Below are positions 34,456 through 43,256 of a stretch of DNA of 64,000 bases, in pieces. The stretch is from IMG/VR virus record IMGVR_UViG_3300025121_000030, positions 1-64,000 of that record. The stretch is one strand, 5' to 3'. Numbering within the stretch: the stretch's first letter is position 1; the number at the start of each line of letters is the position of its first letter. Source of the stretch: a virus. The notes beneath the pieces are model-generated. The model worked only from the letters and a program-made list of their open reading frames with translations, was not told the origin of the DNA and did not search any database. The position numbers were made by a program, and so were the translations under genes.

Positions 34456-34484
34456 TTGACAAAGTTATAAAATAATAGTATAAT
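34456..34484 (+). promoter_or_regulatory. Consensus SigA promoter of a homing endonuclease
   Basis: TTGACA (34456-34461), 17 bp and TATAAT (34479-34484). It reads directly into the folded leader and endonuclease gene at 34601. Confidence 0.85.
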
Positions 34485-34487
34485 AAT

Positions 34488-34597
34488 ATTGGGATAGATA
34501 AGGAAGTCATGAGCCTTATTGATAAGAGAATATCCGAGTTCTTTTCCCTTATTTAAAATTCTCGGAAAATAAAAATAATTGCTGTCGGAGGTAATAA
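34488..34597 (+). ncRNA. Folded endonuclease leader RNA, copy A
   Basis: Stem 2: ATAAGG (34498) with CCTTAT (34514). Stem 3: AAGAGAA (34524) with TTCTTTT (34539), one G-U pair. The loop TCCGAG (34533-34538) is complementary to CTCGGA (34561-34566), just before the ribosome site. The outer stem (GGG/CCC, 34491/34546) is short here. Compare copies at 47211, 56204, 58346 and 63751. Confidence 0.6.
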
Positions 34598-34600
34598 TTA

Positions 34601-36259
34601 ATGTTGCTAACAAAAGAAGTAGAAATTGGCTTAAGTGGAAGACATATTAAATGGTATAAAAATAAAGGATATATAATACCAAGGGAAAAAGATAATCAAG
34701 GAAGGTTGTCAGTTCCACAGAATACAAAAATATTAGTTAAAGTAGAGGATTTATTAGATAGTTATAAGGTGCAAGTTGATATTGGATGTGATGAGTGTGG
34801 AGAATATTTAAAAACAATAGCATTGAATGATTATCGAAAATATATTAAAGACGATGAACAACATTATTGTATAAATTGTTTTAATTCATTATATATTAAT
34901 GGAATTAAAGCACAAGAAGTTAAGCAAATAATTAATAATAACTTAGGAGATACTTGGAAATTACTTAATGTTAAAATAATAAATACTCAAATTAATGTAG
35001 ATTTAATTAATTCGGATGGATATATGTATAGTAAAATTAAAATTTCCAGCATAAAAAAAGGTTATATACCACAAGGGTTTTATAAATCTAATATATACAT
35101 ATATCAAAATATTAATAATTGGTGTAAAATAAATAATTATAATATTAGATTGAGTGATGAGTACATTGGCTATGATGTAAAACTTAAATGGGAATGTTTA
35201 GACTGTAATCATATATTTGAAAGAAGTATGAATGCTATTACACGTGGGCAAGTGGGATGTTCTATTTGTGGAGATAATATTTCATACCCCAATAAGTTTG
35301 GACGTAATTTATTAAACCAATTAAATAATACATACAAATTAAAATATATAAAATTCGAATATTCACCGGATTGGATTAAACCTAAGAGATATGATAGTTA
35401 TTTTGAATTTAATAATAAAAAATATATAATTGAAATGGATAGAGCATTGGGACATGGTAATAAAAAAACATTAGATGGAACCACCCCTGAAGAATCTCAA
35501 GCTATAGATGATTATAAAGATAAAAAAGCAAAAGAACATAATATTAAGATGATTAGAATTGATTGTGTAAAATCAGATATGAAATATATTAGAGATAATA
35601 TTTTAGTTAGTGGATTAGCACAGATATTTGATTTATCTAATATTGATTGGTTAAAATGTCATGAGTTTGCTTGTAACAATTTAGTAAAAGAAACATCTAA
35701 ATTATGGAATGCTGGAATTAAAAATTCATCAGAAATTAGTGTTATTCTGAACTTAGGAAAGAGAACAGTTATAAGATATCTTAATGAATGTAGTAAATTG
35801 GGGTGGTGTGATTATGATGCCAATGAAATACAAAAAGCAAGTGGGGTAAGATTAGGAAAATCAGGGGCGAAACCAGTTGTTCAATTGTCGTTAAGTGGTG
35901 AATATGTTCAAGAATATAGTAGCATGGTTGAAGCTGAAAAACAAACAGGAATTATTATTATGAGTATTTCATCTTGTTGCAGAGGTAAATTAAAATCTGC
36001 TGGTGGATATCAATGGATGTTTCTTTCAGATTATAATAAAAGCGAAATAAAACAATATAAAAAATCTCCATATGTTAAAAAAGTTGTTCAACTATCACTA
36101 AATAAAGAATATATTTCGGAGTTTGATAGTATTATTGAAGCAGAAAGACAATTAAAAATAAATCATTCAAATATTTCTTCTTGTTGTCTTGGTAAATATA
36201 ATCATGCAGGTGGTTTTAAATGGATGTACAAATCAGATTATGAAAAATTAGTTGGATAG
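34601..36259 (+). CDS. Homing endonuclease, VSR-like (EDxHD) type
   Basis: The plan matches the 13539 gene: N-terminal zinc-ribbon domain (CDECGEYL, CINC), second zinc pair (CLDCNHIF, CSICGDN), VSR-like nuclease at about residues 255-330 (FEFNNKKYIIEMDRALGHGNK, MIRIDC), and two NUMOD1-like repeats near the C-terminus (VVQLSLSGEYVQEY and VVQLSLNKEYISEF). It interrupts the head gene cluster between portal and protease, is preceded by its own SigA promoter and leader RNA, and is followed by a terminator. It is therefore a free-standing mobile gene. Confidence 0.8.
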   Translation: MLLTKEVEIGLSGRHIKWYKNKGYIIPREKDNQGRLSVPQNTKILVKVEDLLDSYKVQVDIGCDECGEYLKTIALNDYRKYIKDDEQHYCINCFNSLYINGIKAQEVKQIINNNLGDTWKLLNVKIINTQINVDLINSDGYMYSKIKISSIKKGYIPQGFYKSNIYIYQNINNWCKINNYNIRLSDEYIGYDVKLKWECLDCNHIFERSMNAITRGQVGCSICGDNISYPNKFGRNLLNQLNNTYKLKYIKFEYSPDWIKPKRYDSYFEFNNKKYIIEMDRALGHGNKKTLDGTTPEESQAIDDYKDKKAKEHNIKMIRIDCVKSDMKYIRDNILVSGLAQIFDLSNIDWLKCHEFACNNLVKETSKLWNAGIKNSSEISVILNLGKRTVIRYLNECSKLGWCDYDANEIQKASGVRLGKSGAKPVVQLSLSGEYVQEYSSMVEAEKQTGIIIMSISSCCRGKLKSAGGYQWMFLSDYNKSEIKQYKKSPYVKKVVQLSLNKEYISEFDSIIEAERQLKINHSNISSCCLGKYNHAGGFKWMYKSDYEKLVG

Positions 36260-36290
36260 AATAAAAATACAATAATATAAAAGTAAGTTA

Positions 36291-36318
36291 AAGACTATAT
36301 GTTTATAGTCTTTTTTAT
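36291..36318 (+). terminator. Intrinsic terminator
   Basis: AAGACTATA (36291-36299) pairs with TATAGTCTT (36304-36312), followed by a T-run. It ends the mobile endonuclease unit. Confidence 0.85.
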
Positions 36319-36355
36319 TTGTAATAAATAACAACAAAAAGTGAGTTGATAATAT

Positions 36356-36550
36356 ATGTACATAAAAAATGCAGAACAAATATTTTCTAAAGATGAACTT
36401 TATTATTGTTATGATATTAAAATTAAAAATTTCTTATGTAATGTAAAAAATATTCAATATATAAAAAAAAGTAAAGGAGAAGGTAAATTTTATTGGATAT
36501 TTTTGATGAGTGATGAATTAGAAATTTATTTAAAGGAATGGAATAGTTAG
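36356..36550 (+). CDS. Small hypothetical protein, 64 aa (DUF5659-like)
   Basis: The pattern YYCYDIKIKNFLCN, then YIKKSKGEGKFYWIF and ELEIYLKEW resembles the small DUF5659-type phage proteins (hydrophobic strand, variable loop, aromatic strand, helix ending in EW/KW). A similar protein is encoded at 43054. The ribosome site is weak (GTGAG). It sits between two terminators, so it may be a small independent unit. Role unknown. Confidence 0.5.
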   Translation: MYIKNAEQIFSKDELYYCYDIKIKNFLCNVKNIQYIKKSKGEGKFYWIFLMSDELEIYLKEWNS

Positions 36551-36563
36551 AAAAAATAATTTT

Positions 36564-36597
36564 AAAGAAGTTAAAACTAAATTAACTTCTTTTTTTA
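36564..36597 (+). terminator. Strong intrinsic terminator
   Basis: AAAGAAGTTAA (36564-36574) pairs with TTAACTTCTTT (36582-36592), followed by a T-run, before the protease-scaffold gene. Confidence 0.85.
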
Positions 36598-36647
36598 TTG
36601 ATAATTTTAATTTCGATTTAACCAATTTAAAGGAGGTGAGTTAATTT

Positions 36648-38609
36648 GTGAGTGAAATAGTAAAATTTAATTGTGATAAATTTACTATAATAAGAGATGA
36701 TCCTAGATTTTTGGTTTGTAAATTTTTCTTTGGACTTATCGGTTCTAACTATAATGGTAGTGTAATCGAAAAGGAAGATTATGAAAATAATAAAAATTTT
36801 ATAGGATACACGCCGATTTGTGGTAAATTTAAAAATGGAGATTTTAAAGAACATGAAATTGATGAATATCCGTTAGGTAGTATATTAAGTTTAGAAGATT
36901 GTGAATATGGGTATGAAATATATGAAAATCTTGAGTATGCCACAGCATTAGGCGTGATCCAAAAAGAATACCTCACAAAGGAATCCGAGAATATTCTCAA
37001 AAGTGGCACAAAAAAAATAAGTATAGAAATTGAAGTTCTTAAAAAAGAAAAACTATCTAGTGGTAAGTTTAGGTTTAAGGAGTGGATTTATCAGTGTATA
37101 ACTATTCTAGGAGATAAACTAGAAATAGCAACTGGTATGAAAAACGCACATCTTGAAGTTTTAAATAAACCAAGAGAAGCATATGCAAGTTTTTGTAAAA
37201 GTACAATAGAAACTTTTGCAAAACAAGACACAGACAATAAATTTCAGTTAGGTGATTCCGTAATACCAACAGAATTACACATGCCAGAACACGAAGGTAA
37301 AACAGGAATAATTTCAGAAGTAAAAAATGGCTATTATTATGCAATTAAATTTATTGGCGATGAAGAACAGCATGAGTGGTATGCAGAAGATGAATTAAAA
37401 ATTTTTAAGAATGAAGAATTTTCAGTTGGAATTGAATTAGGTAAATCTAATTCAATTGAAATAAAAAATGATAAAGATAATTCTGTTGTTGGTGATTGGG
37501 AAGATCCTGGAGCGAAGATGTTAAATAGTCTACTTAAAGCAAGCAATCATGCTTCGCTTATAAAAGAAGCATATTTAATTATTGATGAAAATGTAGATAA
37601 TGATTTATCTGTTAATAATGTCCATTATCCACATCATATTATAAATGATGGTAATTTAGTGGTACATTATAGGGGAATTCAATCTGCATTAAGCAGAGCA
37701 AGAGCACAAGGTATAACTGGTAGTCCTATATCACATTTAAAAAAACATTATAAACAATTGGGTCTTAATATGGATAACTTTGAAAAATTTAATTTAACTA
37801 AAGAAGATTATAGTTATCTATTTGAAGATATAAATAATTTTAAAGAAAGTGAGGTAGATAAGGTGGTATTTAATAAGGAAGAGTTTGCAAAAAATTTTAA
37901 TGCAGTAGCAAATGAAATGTGGGGTAATATAGTCAATGCTAGTGAAATAAAAGCAGAAGATTTAAAGGCATTTGCAAAAGAAATTCTTACTGAAGAATTT
38001 AATAGTTTTGCTAAAATAAAAGTAGATGAAAAAAATGTGGAATTTATTCAAGAAAAAGAAACTTTACAATCTACTTTTGAATCTGAAAAAGAAACTATTA
38101 AAGCAGAATTTATTACTAAATCAGAAGAATTTACTACACAATTAGCGGAATTCACCACTCAATTAGAAGAAAAACAAAATTCTATTGTTTCTTTAGGTCA
38201 AGAACTAGATGGTTTAAAAGAACAATATTCTGCCAAAGAAACAGAAATTGAAACTTTTAAATCTGAAGTTGAGACTTATAAAACAGAGAATGAGATTCTT
38301 AAAACTGATATTGTTAATTTTGCTAAAGAAAAGAAAGAAACTCAAGCAGAAATTATTCTTTCTAAATTCGCAAAGAAAATTAATGAAGATGAAAGAAAAG
38401 ATTTATTTGGTAAACTTGAAAAATTTAATACTGTTGAAGAATTTGAGAAAGAAGTTAAAGCTTTTGTTTGTGATAAATATGAAGCTGAAACTAAAGGAAA
38501 GAAAGATTTTGCAAGTTATTCTCGTATGGGAATTGTTGTAACAAATGAAACTAAGCCTGAAGGTGAACATTGGACTGATTATGTAAAAGATTATCAAGAA
38601 AAAAATTAA
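36648..38609 (+). CDS. Prohead protease fused to scaffold
   Basis: The N-terminal about 170 residues (EYATALGVIQKEYLTKESENIL, then TKKISIEIE) resemble XkdF-type phage prohead serine proteases. Residues about 290-380 carry a domain often seen with them: EDPGAKMLNSL, VHYPHHIINDGNLVVHY, GSPISHLKKHYKQLGL. The C-terminal 260 residues form a long coiled coil rich in Glu, Lys and Thr, typical of an internal scaffold. The scaffold would be cleaved by the protease during head maturation. GTG 36648 has AAAGGAGG upstream. Catalytic residues cannot be assigned with confidence. Confidence 0.75.
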   Translation: MSEIVKFNCDKFTIIRDDPRFLVCKFFFGLIGSNYNGSVIEKEDYENNKNFIGYTPICGKFKNGDFKEHEIDEYPLGSILSLEDCEYGYEIYENLEYATALGVIQKEYLTKESENILKSGTKKISIEIEVLKKEKLSSGKFRFKEWIYQCITILGDKLEIATGMKNAHLEVLNKPREAYASFCKSTIETFAKQDTDNKFQLGDSVIPTELHMPEHEGKTGIISEVKNGYYYAIKFIGDEEQHEWYAEDELKIFKNEEFSVGIELGKSNSIEIKNDKDNSVVGDWEDPGAKMLNSLLKASNHASLIKEAYLIIDENVDNDLSVNNVHYPHHIINDGNLVVHYRGIQSALSRARAQGITGSPISHLKKHYKQLGLNMDNFEKFNLTKEDYSYLFEDINNFKESEVDKVVFNKEEFAKNFNAVANEMWGNIVNASEIKAEDLKAFAKEILTEEFNSFAKIKVDEKNVEFIQEKETLQSTFESEKETIKAEFITKSEEFTTQLAEFTTQLEEKQNSIVSLGQELDGLKEQYSAKETEIETFKSEVETYKTENEILKTDIVNFAKEKKETQAEIILSKFAKKINEDERKDLFGKLEKFNTVEEFEKEVKAFVCDKYEAETKGKKDFASYSRMGIVVTNETKPEGEHWTDYVKDYQEKN

Positions 38610-38635
38610 ATTAATATTTAAAGGAGGAATTTTTA

Positions 38636-39151
38636 GTGAGCAATATATGTGAATTTATGAATGAGGCAATTTTTGATGCTGATGTATTAAGTGTACAACA
38701 TGCTTCAACAGCACTCGATGATGGTTATGTAGGTGAATTAACTGGTTTAGTATCTGGAGAAAGAGATTTATATGCAATTGCTACTGCTACTGCTGTAACT
38801 ACTAATGAAGTAGTAATGGTTGTTGGTGCAGAAGTCCATATTGATGCATTTGGGTTTAGAACTCCGGTACATAATAAGGCAACTTTTACTTATATCGCAG
38901 GGATGCCAGTCCGTGCTTATAGAATGAGAGTTGGTATGAGATTTAAAATTAATACTTCTGCTATTAGTGGCACTCCTGTTGTTGGACAGTATGTAATTCC
39001 TGCTAATGGAACTTTTACACTTGCTTCTGCTGCTACTTTAGCTGGCGGAACAAGATTGGCATTTGTAGTTGAAGAAACTGGTTCTACTTGTAATATTTTT
39101 ACTGGAAAGACTGCTATTCCAGCTACAATTATTCGCGTAATTAAAGACTAA
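38636..39151 (+). CDS. Capsid decoration/stabilising protein
   Basis: A 171-aa protein rich in Ala, Thr, Val and Gly with alternating beta strands (VVMVVGAEVHIDAFGF, GTRLAFVVEETG). It lies between the scaffold and the major capsid gene, the usual place for head decoration proteins. GTG start with AAAGGAGG upstream. Codon use is less AT-biased than in nearby accessory genes, consistent with high expression. Identity is by position and composition. Confidence 0.65.
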   Translation: MSNICEFMNEAIFDADVLSVQHASTALDDGYVGELTGLVSGERDLYAIATATAVTTNEVVMVVGAEVHIDAFGFRTPVHNKATFTYIAGMPVRAYRMRVGMRFKINTSAISGTPVVGQYVIPANGTFTLASAATLAGGTRLAFVVEETGSTCNIFTGKTAIPATIIRVIKD

Positions 39152-39186
39152 ATAAAAATATAAAAAGGAAAGGATGAAAAATAATA

Positions 39187-40296
39187 ATGAATATACTTAC
39201 TAAGTTTTCTAAGAAACAAATTGCTACGGTTGATTTAGGTGTAGAATTATACAAACATTATCTTTATGAAAGAGAAAATAATTTAGGACAATATAGTAGA
39301 TTTGCTACTTTTGCTAATACTACTGATAATAGTGGTCATGTAATTTCTTTTAAAGATAAAAATAATATTTTTAGTAATATGCTTGCTGATGAGGCTTATG
39401 AGATTTCTGGTTTGGATAAAGAACGTTTTGGAATTAGAGATGCTTTTGCTTTTCAAACTTTTGAAAGAGCATATTTTTCTGTAGTAGAAGCAGTTATTAA
39501 TAAAATTAACGCAAAAACAGAAATTGAATCAGCTTTAAATTTTGCAGAGGTAAAATCTATTGCGGATGGAGATAGTTTAACTTTCCACATTCCGTCAAAC
39601 CATTTATTGTCTGTATCTACTGTTGCTAATGGTGTGAGAAGTGTACATTTCCAAAACCTCTGGGAAGAAGATATTACTTTAAATCCTAAAAGAAAGAAAA
39701 TTGGCGTAAAGATTGATACATATCGTCTTGCAACAGGAATGTATGATTGGGGTTGGTTGTTGAATCAGGTAGTTAAATCTTTTAGAACTAAGTTGCAACA
39801 AGAAGTAATTAATATTATTTATGGTGCATATTCCACTCTTGCAACTAATTTTAAAGAAACTACTTATGCTCAAGATTCATATATTCGTTTAGCAGAAAGA
39901 GTTGCTGCTGCTAATGGTGGTATAACTGCAACTTCTGTAGGTACAAAAACTGCTCTAAATAAGATTTTACCTACTAATGACTATATGAAAATGCCTATAG
40001 GCAGAGAATATGTAGACGTTGGTTATATTCAAGCTCCATTCGGAATTCCTACTTTGAAATTAGAGCAATCCATTAACCCAAACAGTGCTTATGATTTTGC
40101 TTTAGATAATAATTATGTGATACTTATGTCTATTGCTACTGATAAATTGGTAAAAATTGGTACTGAGGGACGTTCTACTATAAGGGCATCAAAAGAATAC
40201 GAAACTAGTGACGGCACGAATTCTTATACTATTACAGATAGTTGGGATCTCAAGATTATTTCGATGGCATATTTTGGGATAGTAAAAGTGAGCTAG
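39187..40296 (+). CDS. Major capsid protein
   Basis: The 369-aa protein follows protease-scaffold and decoration genes and is followed by a strong terminator. Its composition (Ala, Thr, Asn, few Cys), an extended N-terminal arm, a long helix around residues 90-120 (AFAFQTFERAYFSVVEAVI) and a beta-rich C-terminus suit an HK97-fold capsid protein. AAAGGAAAGG precedes the ATG. The assignment rests on context and size. Confidence 0.8.
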   Translation: MNILTKFSKKQIATVDLGVELYKHYLYERENNLGQYSRFATFANTTDNSGHVISFKDKNNIFSNMLADEAYEISGLDKERFGIRDAFAFQTFERAYFSVVEAVINKINAKTEIESALNFAEVKSIADGDSLTFHIPSNHLLSVSTVANGVRSVHFQNLWEEDITLNPKRKKIGVKIDTYRLATGMYDWGWLLNQVVKSFRTKLQQEVINIIYGAYSTLATNFKETTYAQDSYIRLAERVAAANGGITATSVGTKTALNKILPTNDYMKMPIGREYVDVGYIQAPFGIPTLKLEQSINPNSAYDFALDNNYVILMSIATDKLVKIGTEGRSTIRASKEYETSDGTNSYTITDSWDLKIISMAYFGIVKVS

Positions 40297-40363
40297 TAAT
40301 TTATAATTTTATTTTAGAATAATAATATAATTCTTTATAGGTATTGAAAATTTAATAAATATA

Positions 40364-40397
40364 ATAAAAGAGATATATTTATATATCTCTTTTATTT
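40364..40397 (+). terminator. Strong terminator after the capsid gene
   Basis: AATAAAAGAGATATA pairs with TATATCTCTTTTATT around a short T/A loop and is followed by TTATT. It probably ends the highly expressed head transcript. Confidence 0.85.
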
Positions 40398-40472
40398 ATT
40401 ATTTAAGAAAATAATATATATAATTAACTAATCATTAATAAATCAATATATCGGAGGCATTAAAAACAATTT

Positions 40473-41222
40473 ATGGCAAAATCAAAAAGTGAAAATAAAT
40501 TAGATTCTAATTTAGATAATATAATTAATGAAGAAACTAATCAAATTAATTCTAATTCAATTGATATTTCAGAAGAATTAAAGAAAGAATTAGAATTAAC
40601 AAATCAAAAAAATAAAGATCTTGAAGATAAAATTAATAATATTACTATTATGATGGAAAAACTATTAGAATCACAAAATAAAATAAATGAAAATAAATCT
40701 GATATAGAAACAATAAAATCTGAAACAAATAAAGGATTTAAATCTTATGTGACGATAGATCCTACAAAGAGAGTATTGTTAATGCAAATGGAACATGCAG
40801 GAGGTAGTTTTTTTACTCATAACAATAAACTTATTAGATTTAATAACTATGGACATATAAATCCTGTGCGTTTTGAAGATGTTGAAAGTTTAGTATCTAG
40901 ATATCGCGATCATTTTGAAAATCTTGAAATTAGAATATTAAACGATGATGATGTAATTGATACTTTATATCTTAGAGAAAATTATAAAAAATATGATATT
41001 TCAAAAGAAGAAATTGATAATATTATAGAATTAGATACAAATAAATTAATAGAAAAAATAAAGTCATTGTCAAAACCACTGCAAGAATCAGTGTTAGCAT
41101 TAATCATTTCAAATGTAGCTAAAAACAATCCAAAATATTTAGATAAAAATAAATGGGAAGTTTTAAATAATGTTTTTAATATTAATATTCAAGAATTTTC
41201 AAATAAATATGTGATTAATTAA
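40473..41222 (+). CDS. Hypothetical structural-cluster protein, 249 aa
   Basis: Residues 1-85 form a charged Asn/Glu/Lys coiled-coil region. The remainder contains RVLLMQMEHAGGSFFTHNN and a helical C-terminus (EKIKSLSKPLQESVLALIIS). Located between the major capsid and head-tail connector genes, it may be a minor head or assembly protein. GGAGG lies 15 bases before the ATG, rather far. No family is recognised. Confidence 0.65.
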   Translation: MAKSKSENKLDSNLDNIINEETNQINSNSIDISEELKKELELTNQKNKDLEDKINNITIMMEKLLESQNKINENKSDIETIKSETNKGFKSYVTIDPTKRVLLMQMEHAGGSFFTHNNKLIRFNNYGHINPVRFEDVESLVSRYRDHFENLEIRILNDDDVIDTLYLRENYKKYDISKEEIDNIIELDTNKLIEKIKSLSKPLQESVLALIISNVAKNNPKYLDKNKWEVLNNVFNINIQEFSNKYVIN

Positions 41223-41238
41223 GAAAGGAGAAATATAT

Positions 41239-41718
41239 TTGGCTACCTCCTTTGAATTACCATTTGAACAATTTCTGTTGATTATAGATGATCCTAAATT
41301 TATCAATAATTATACAGAAGATAATTTAGCAATTGAATTGTCTAAGTATATATATAGGTCAATAGGTATATGTAGAAATTATTTAATTCCAAGAGTTGAT
41401 ATAAATAATTATACAAAAACAAGTTCTGATGGAATAACAATAGGTAATTTTACTGATGATTTAAATGATCAAGAAATTACTTATATTGCAAGAGGAATGA
41501 CTGTGCCATATCTTGAATTTCAGTTACAAAAGCAAAAACATTTAAATCAGTTAGTATATGGTAGGGATTATCAAGTACATAGTCAAGCAAATCATATGAA
41601 AGAGGTTAGAGAAACTATAAAAAATGTTAGAGAAGAATTAATTCAAGATATGGTTATGAATTCATATCAACAAGATAGTGATGAATTAAAGGGTTCTAGT
41701 GGTGCAAATTCGTTGTGA
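41239..41718 (+). CDS. Probable head-tail connector (adaptor)
   Basis: A 159-aa mostly helical protein whose size and place (after capsid, before the head-closure-like gene) match head-tail connector adaptors. It has an acidic N-terminus and a basic/Gln-rich middle (LQKQKHLNQLVYGRDYQ). TTG start with AAAGGAG upstream. No specific motif; functional call by synteny. Confidence 0.5.
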   Translation: MATSFELPFEQFLLIIDDPKFINNYTEDNLAIELSKYIYRSIGICRNYLIPRVDINNYTKTSSDGITIGNFTDDLNDQEITYIARGMTVPYLEFQLQKQKHLNQLVYGRDYQVHSQANHMKEVRETIKNVREELIQDMVMNSYQQDSDELKGSSGANSL

Positions 41719-41808
41719 TAATGTTTATGATTTAATTAATTATAAACATGATTATTATGATTATTGTAGTTTTGACATTATATAATAGTTAAGAAGGAGT
41801 GGATAGTT

Positions 41809-43044
41809 TTGAGTTTTTCTGATATTGTAAATAGTTATAAGTCAAGATTATCTATTGATGGATTAACTATTAGGGATGAATATATTAATTCTATTACAGA
41901 TAGTTTTACTGATAGTTTTGATTACAATGTAAGTTATAAAGAAGTTTCTTATAAAAAAAGGAATGAATTAAATTATACTACTGGTGTAAAGATACATGTA
42001 TTTCAGGCTAAGAAAGATACTGAGAAAATTGCGCTTGATGATGTGAAACGAGTAGTTTTTAAGGATTTAGATTTTGTGTGTGAATCTGGTGATTTATTAC
42101 AATTTGATAGTAATACGTGGTTAGTAACGTCAACAAATAATATAGATCATATAAAAAGTTGTGTAGTGCAACAATGTAATAATAATTTAAAGTTTGTTAA
42201 AAATCATATTTCATATACAATTCCATGTGTAATTTCAACAGTTGGAAACAGTATGGGGCTAGGTATTGATGAAATGAAATATGTTTCCGATATTGATGAT
42301 TTTATTATAGTAAGAGTTGTTAACAATGTGGATTCTCAATTAATTTCAATTAATGATATATTTAAACTTGGGAACAAATGGAATTGGAGAGTAGAAAATA
42401 TATCTGATGTAATTGATAATGGTATATTAGTACTTAAACTCAAGTGGGTTGCTGAGAGTGCTGAAAGTGCTAACTATGTATTGACAATCACCAATGGAAA
42501 TTCGCTACAAATTGGCAGAACGCAACCATTAACTATTAATGCAGAATTAAAAGATAATGATATAGTTGTGTCTAGTCCACAACTTACATATTCCAGTTCA
42601 AATACAAGTGTGGCTACAATCAACAGCACTACTGGAGTTGTAACAATTTTAACTGCTGATAGTGTTATATTTACTGTCGCTTTAACTTCTGATAATAGTA
42701 TAAAGGATACTATAAATGTTGAAATAATAGAAAGTACACAAACAAATTATACTTATGAACTTGTGGCAAATATGCTTCCGAGCAATGAGGTTAAGTACAA
42801 TCAGACTAAGGTATTTACAGCATCTCGTTACAAAAATGGAGTTTTAGAAACAAGAGTTAACTTTACATTTGAGGTCATTCCAGATACGACACCAACAAAT
42901 AAATATGAATTTCTAACACTCACAGGGAATACAACATCTTTGAAAGCACTTGGATATAGCTATTTCGTGGATTTAAAAGCTACTGATGTGGAATTTCCAA
43001 CGAATAGTGTGCAGGTTAATGTTAAGTTGAGGTCAGTATTGTAA
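41809..43044 (+). CDS. Head-closure-like protein with Ig-like (Big_2) domain
   Basis: The N-terminal about 215 residues resemble a beta-barrel head-closure protein (GDLLQFDSNTWLVTSTN is typical of such proteins). Residues about 220-305 form a bacterial Ig-like Big_2 domain: the pattern TYSSSNTSVATINSTTGVVT is diagnostic. A further beta domain follows. Ig-like domains on phage neck and capsid proteins may bind cell surfaces. TTG start after AAGGAG. Confidence 0.7.
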   Translation: MSFSDIVNSYKSRLSIDGLTIRDEYINSITDSFTDSFDYNVSYKEVSYKKRNELNYTTGVKIHVFQAKKDTEKIALDDVKRVVFKDLDFVCESGDLLQFDSNTWLVTSTNNIDHIKSCVVQQCNNNLKFVKNHISYTIPCVISTVGNSMGLGIDEMKYVSDIDDFIIVRVVNNVDSQLISINDIFKLGNKWNWRVENISDVIDNGILVLKLKWVAESAESANYVLTITNGNSLQIGRTQPLTINAELKDNDIVVSSPQLTYSSSNTSVATINSTTGVVTILTADSVIFTVALTSDNSIKDTINVEIIESTQTNYTYELVANMLPSNEVKYNQTKVFTASRYKNGVLETRVNFTFEVIPDTTPTNKYEFLTLTGNTTSLKALGYSYFVDLKATDVEFPTNSVQVNVKLRSVL

Positions 43045-43053
43045 GGAGAATGT

Positions 43054-43212
43054 ATGAAAATATTTAATATTGAACAGGCAGACGTTTTTATTAAACATGG
43101 TGCAATTCCTATAAGTTGTGGTTTAGGAAATAAATGCAAAACTTATATTGAGTTTGAAGAAAATCAAATATTTAAAGAATTATTAAAAAAGTGGTTAAAT
43201 AGAGAAATTTAA
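43054..43212 (+). CDS. Small hypothetical protein, 52 aa (DUF5659-like)
   Basis: ATG 43054 has AAGGAG eight bases upstream and overlaps nothing. The peptide MKIFNIEQADVFIKHG, then ISCGLGNKCKTYIEFEEN and LLKKWLNR has the same strand-loop-strand-helix plan as the 64-aa protein at 36356. It sits just upstream of a homing endonuclease. Function unknown. Confidence 0.6.
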   Translation: MKIFNIEQADVFIKHGAIPISCGLGNKCKTYIEFEENQIFKELLKKWLNREI

Positions 43213-43256
43213 TTACTTATTTTTATATTTCAAAGATTAAAGGAGGATTAATATTT

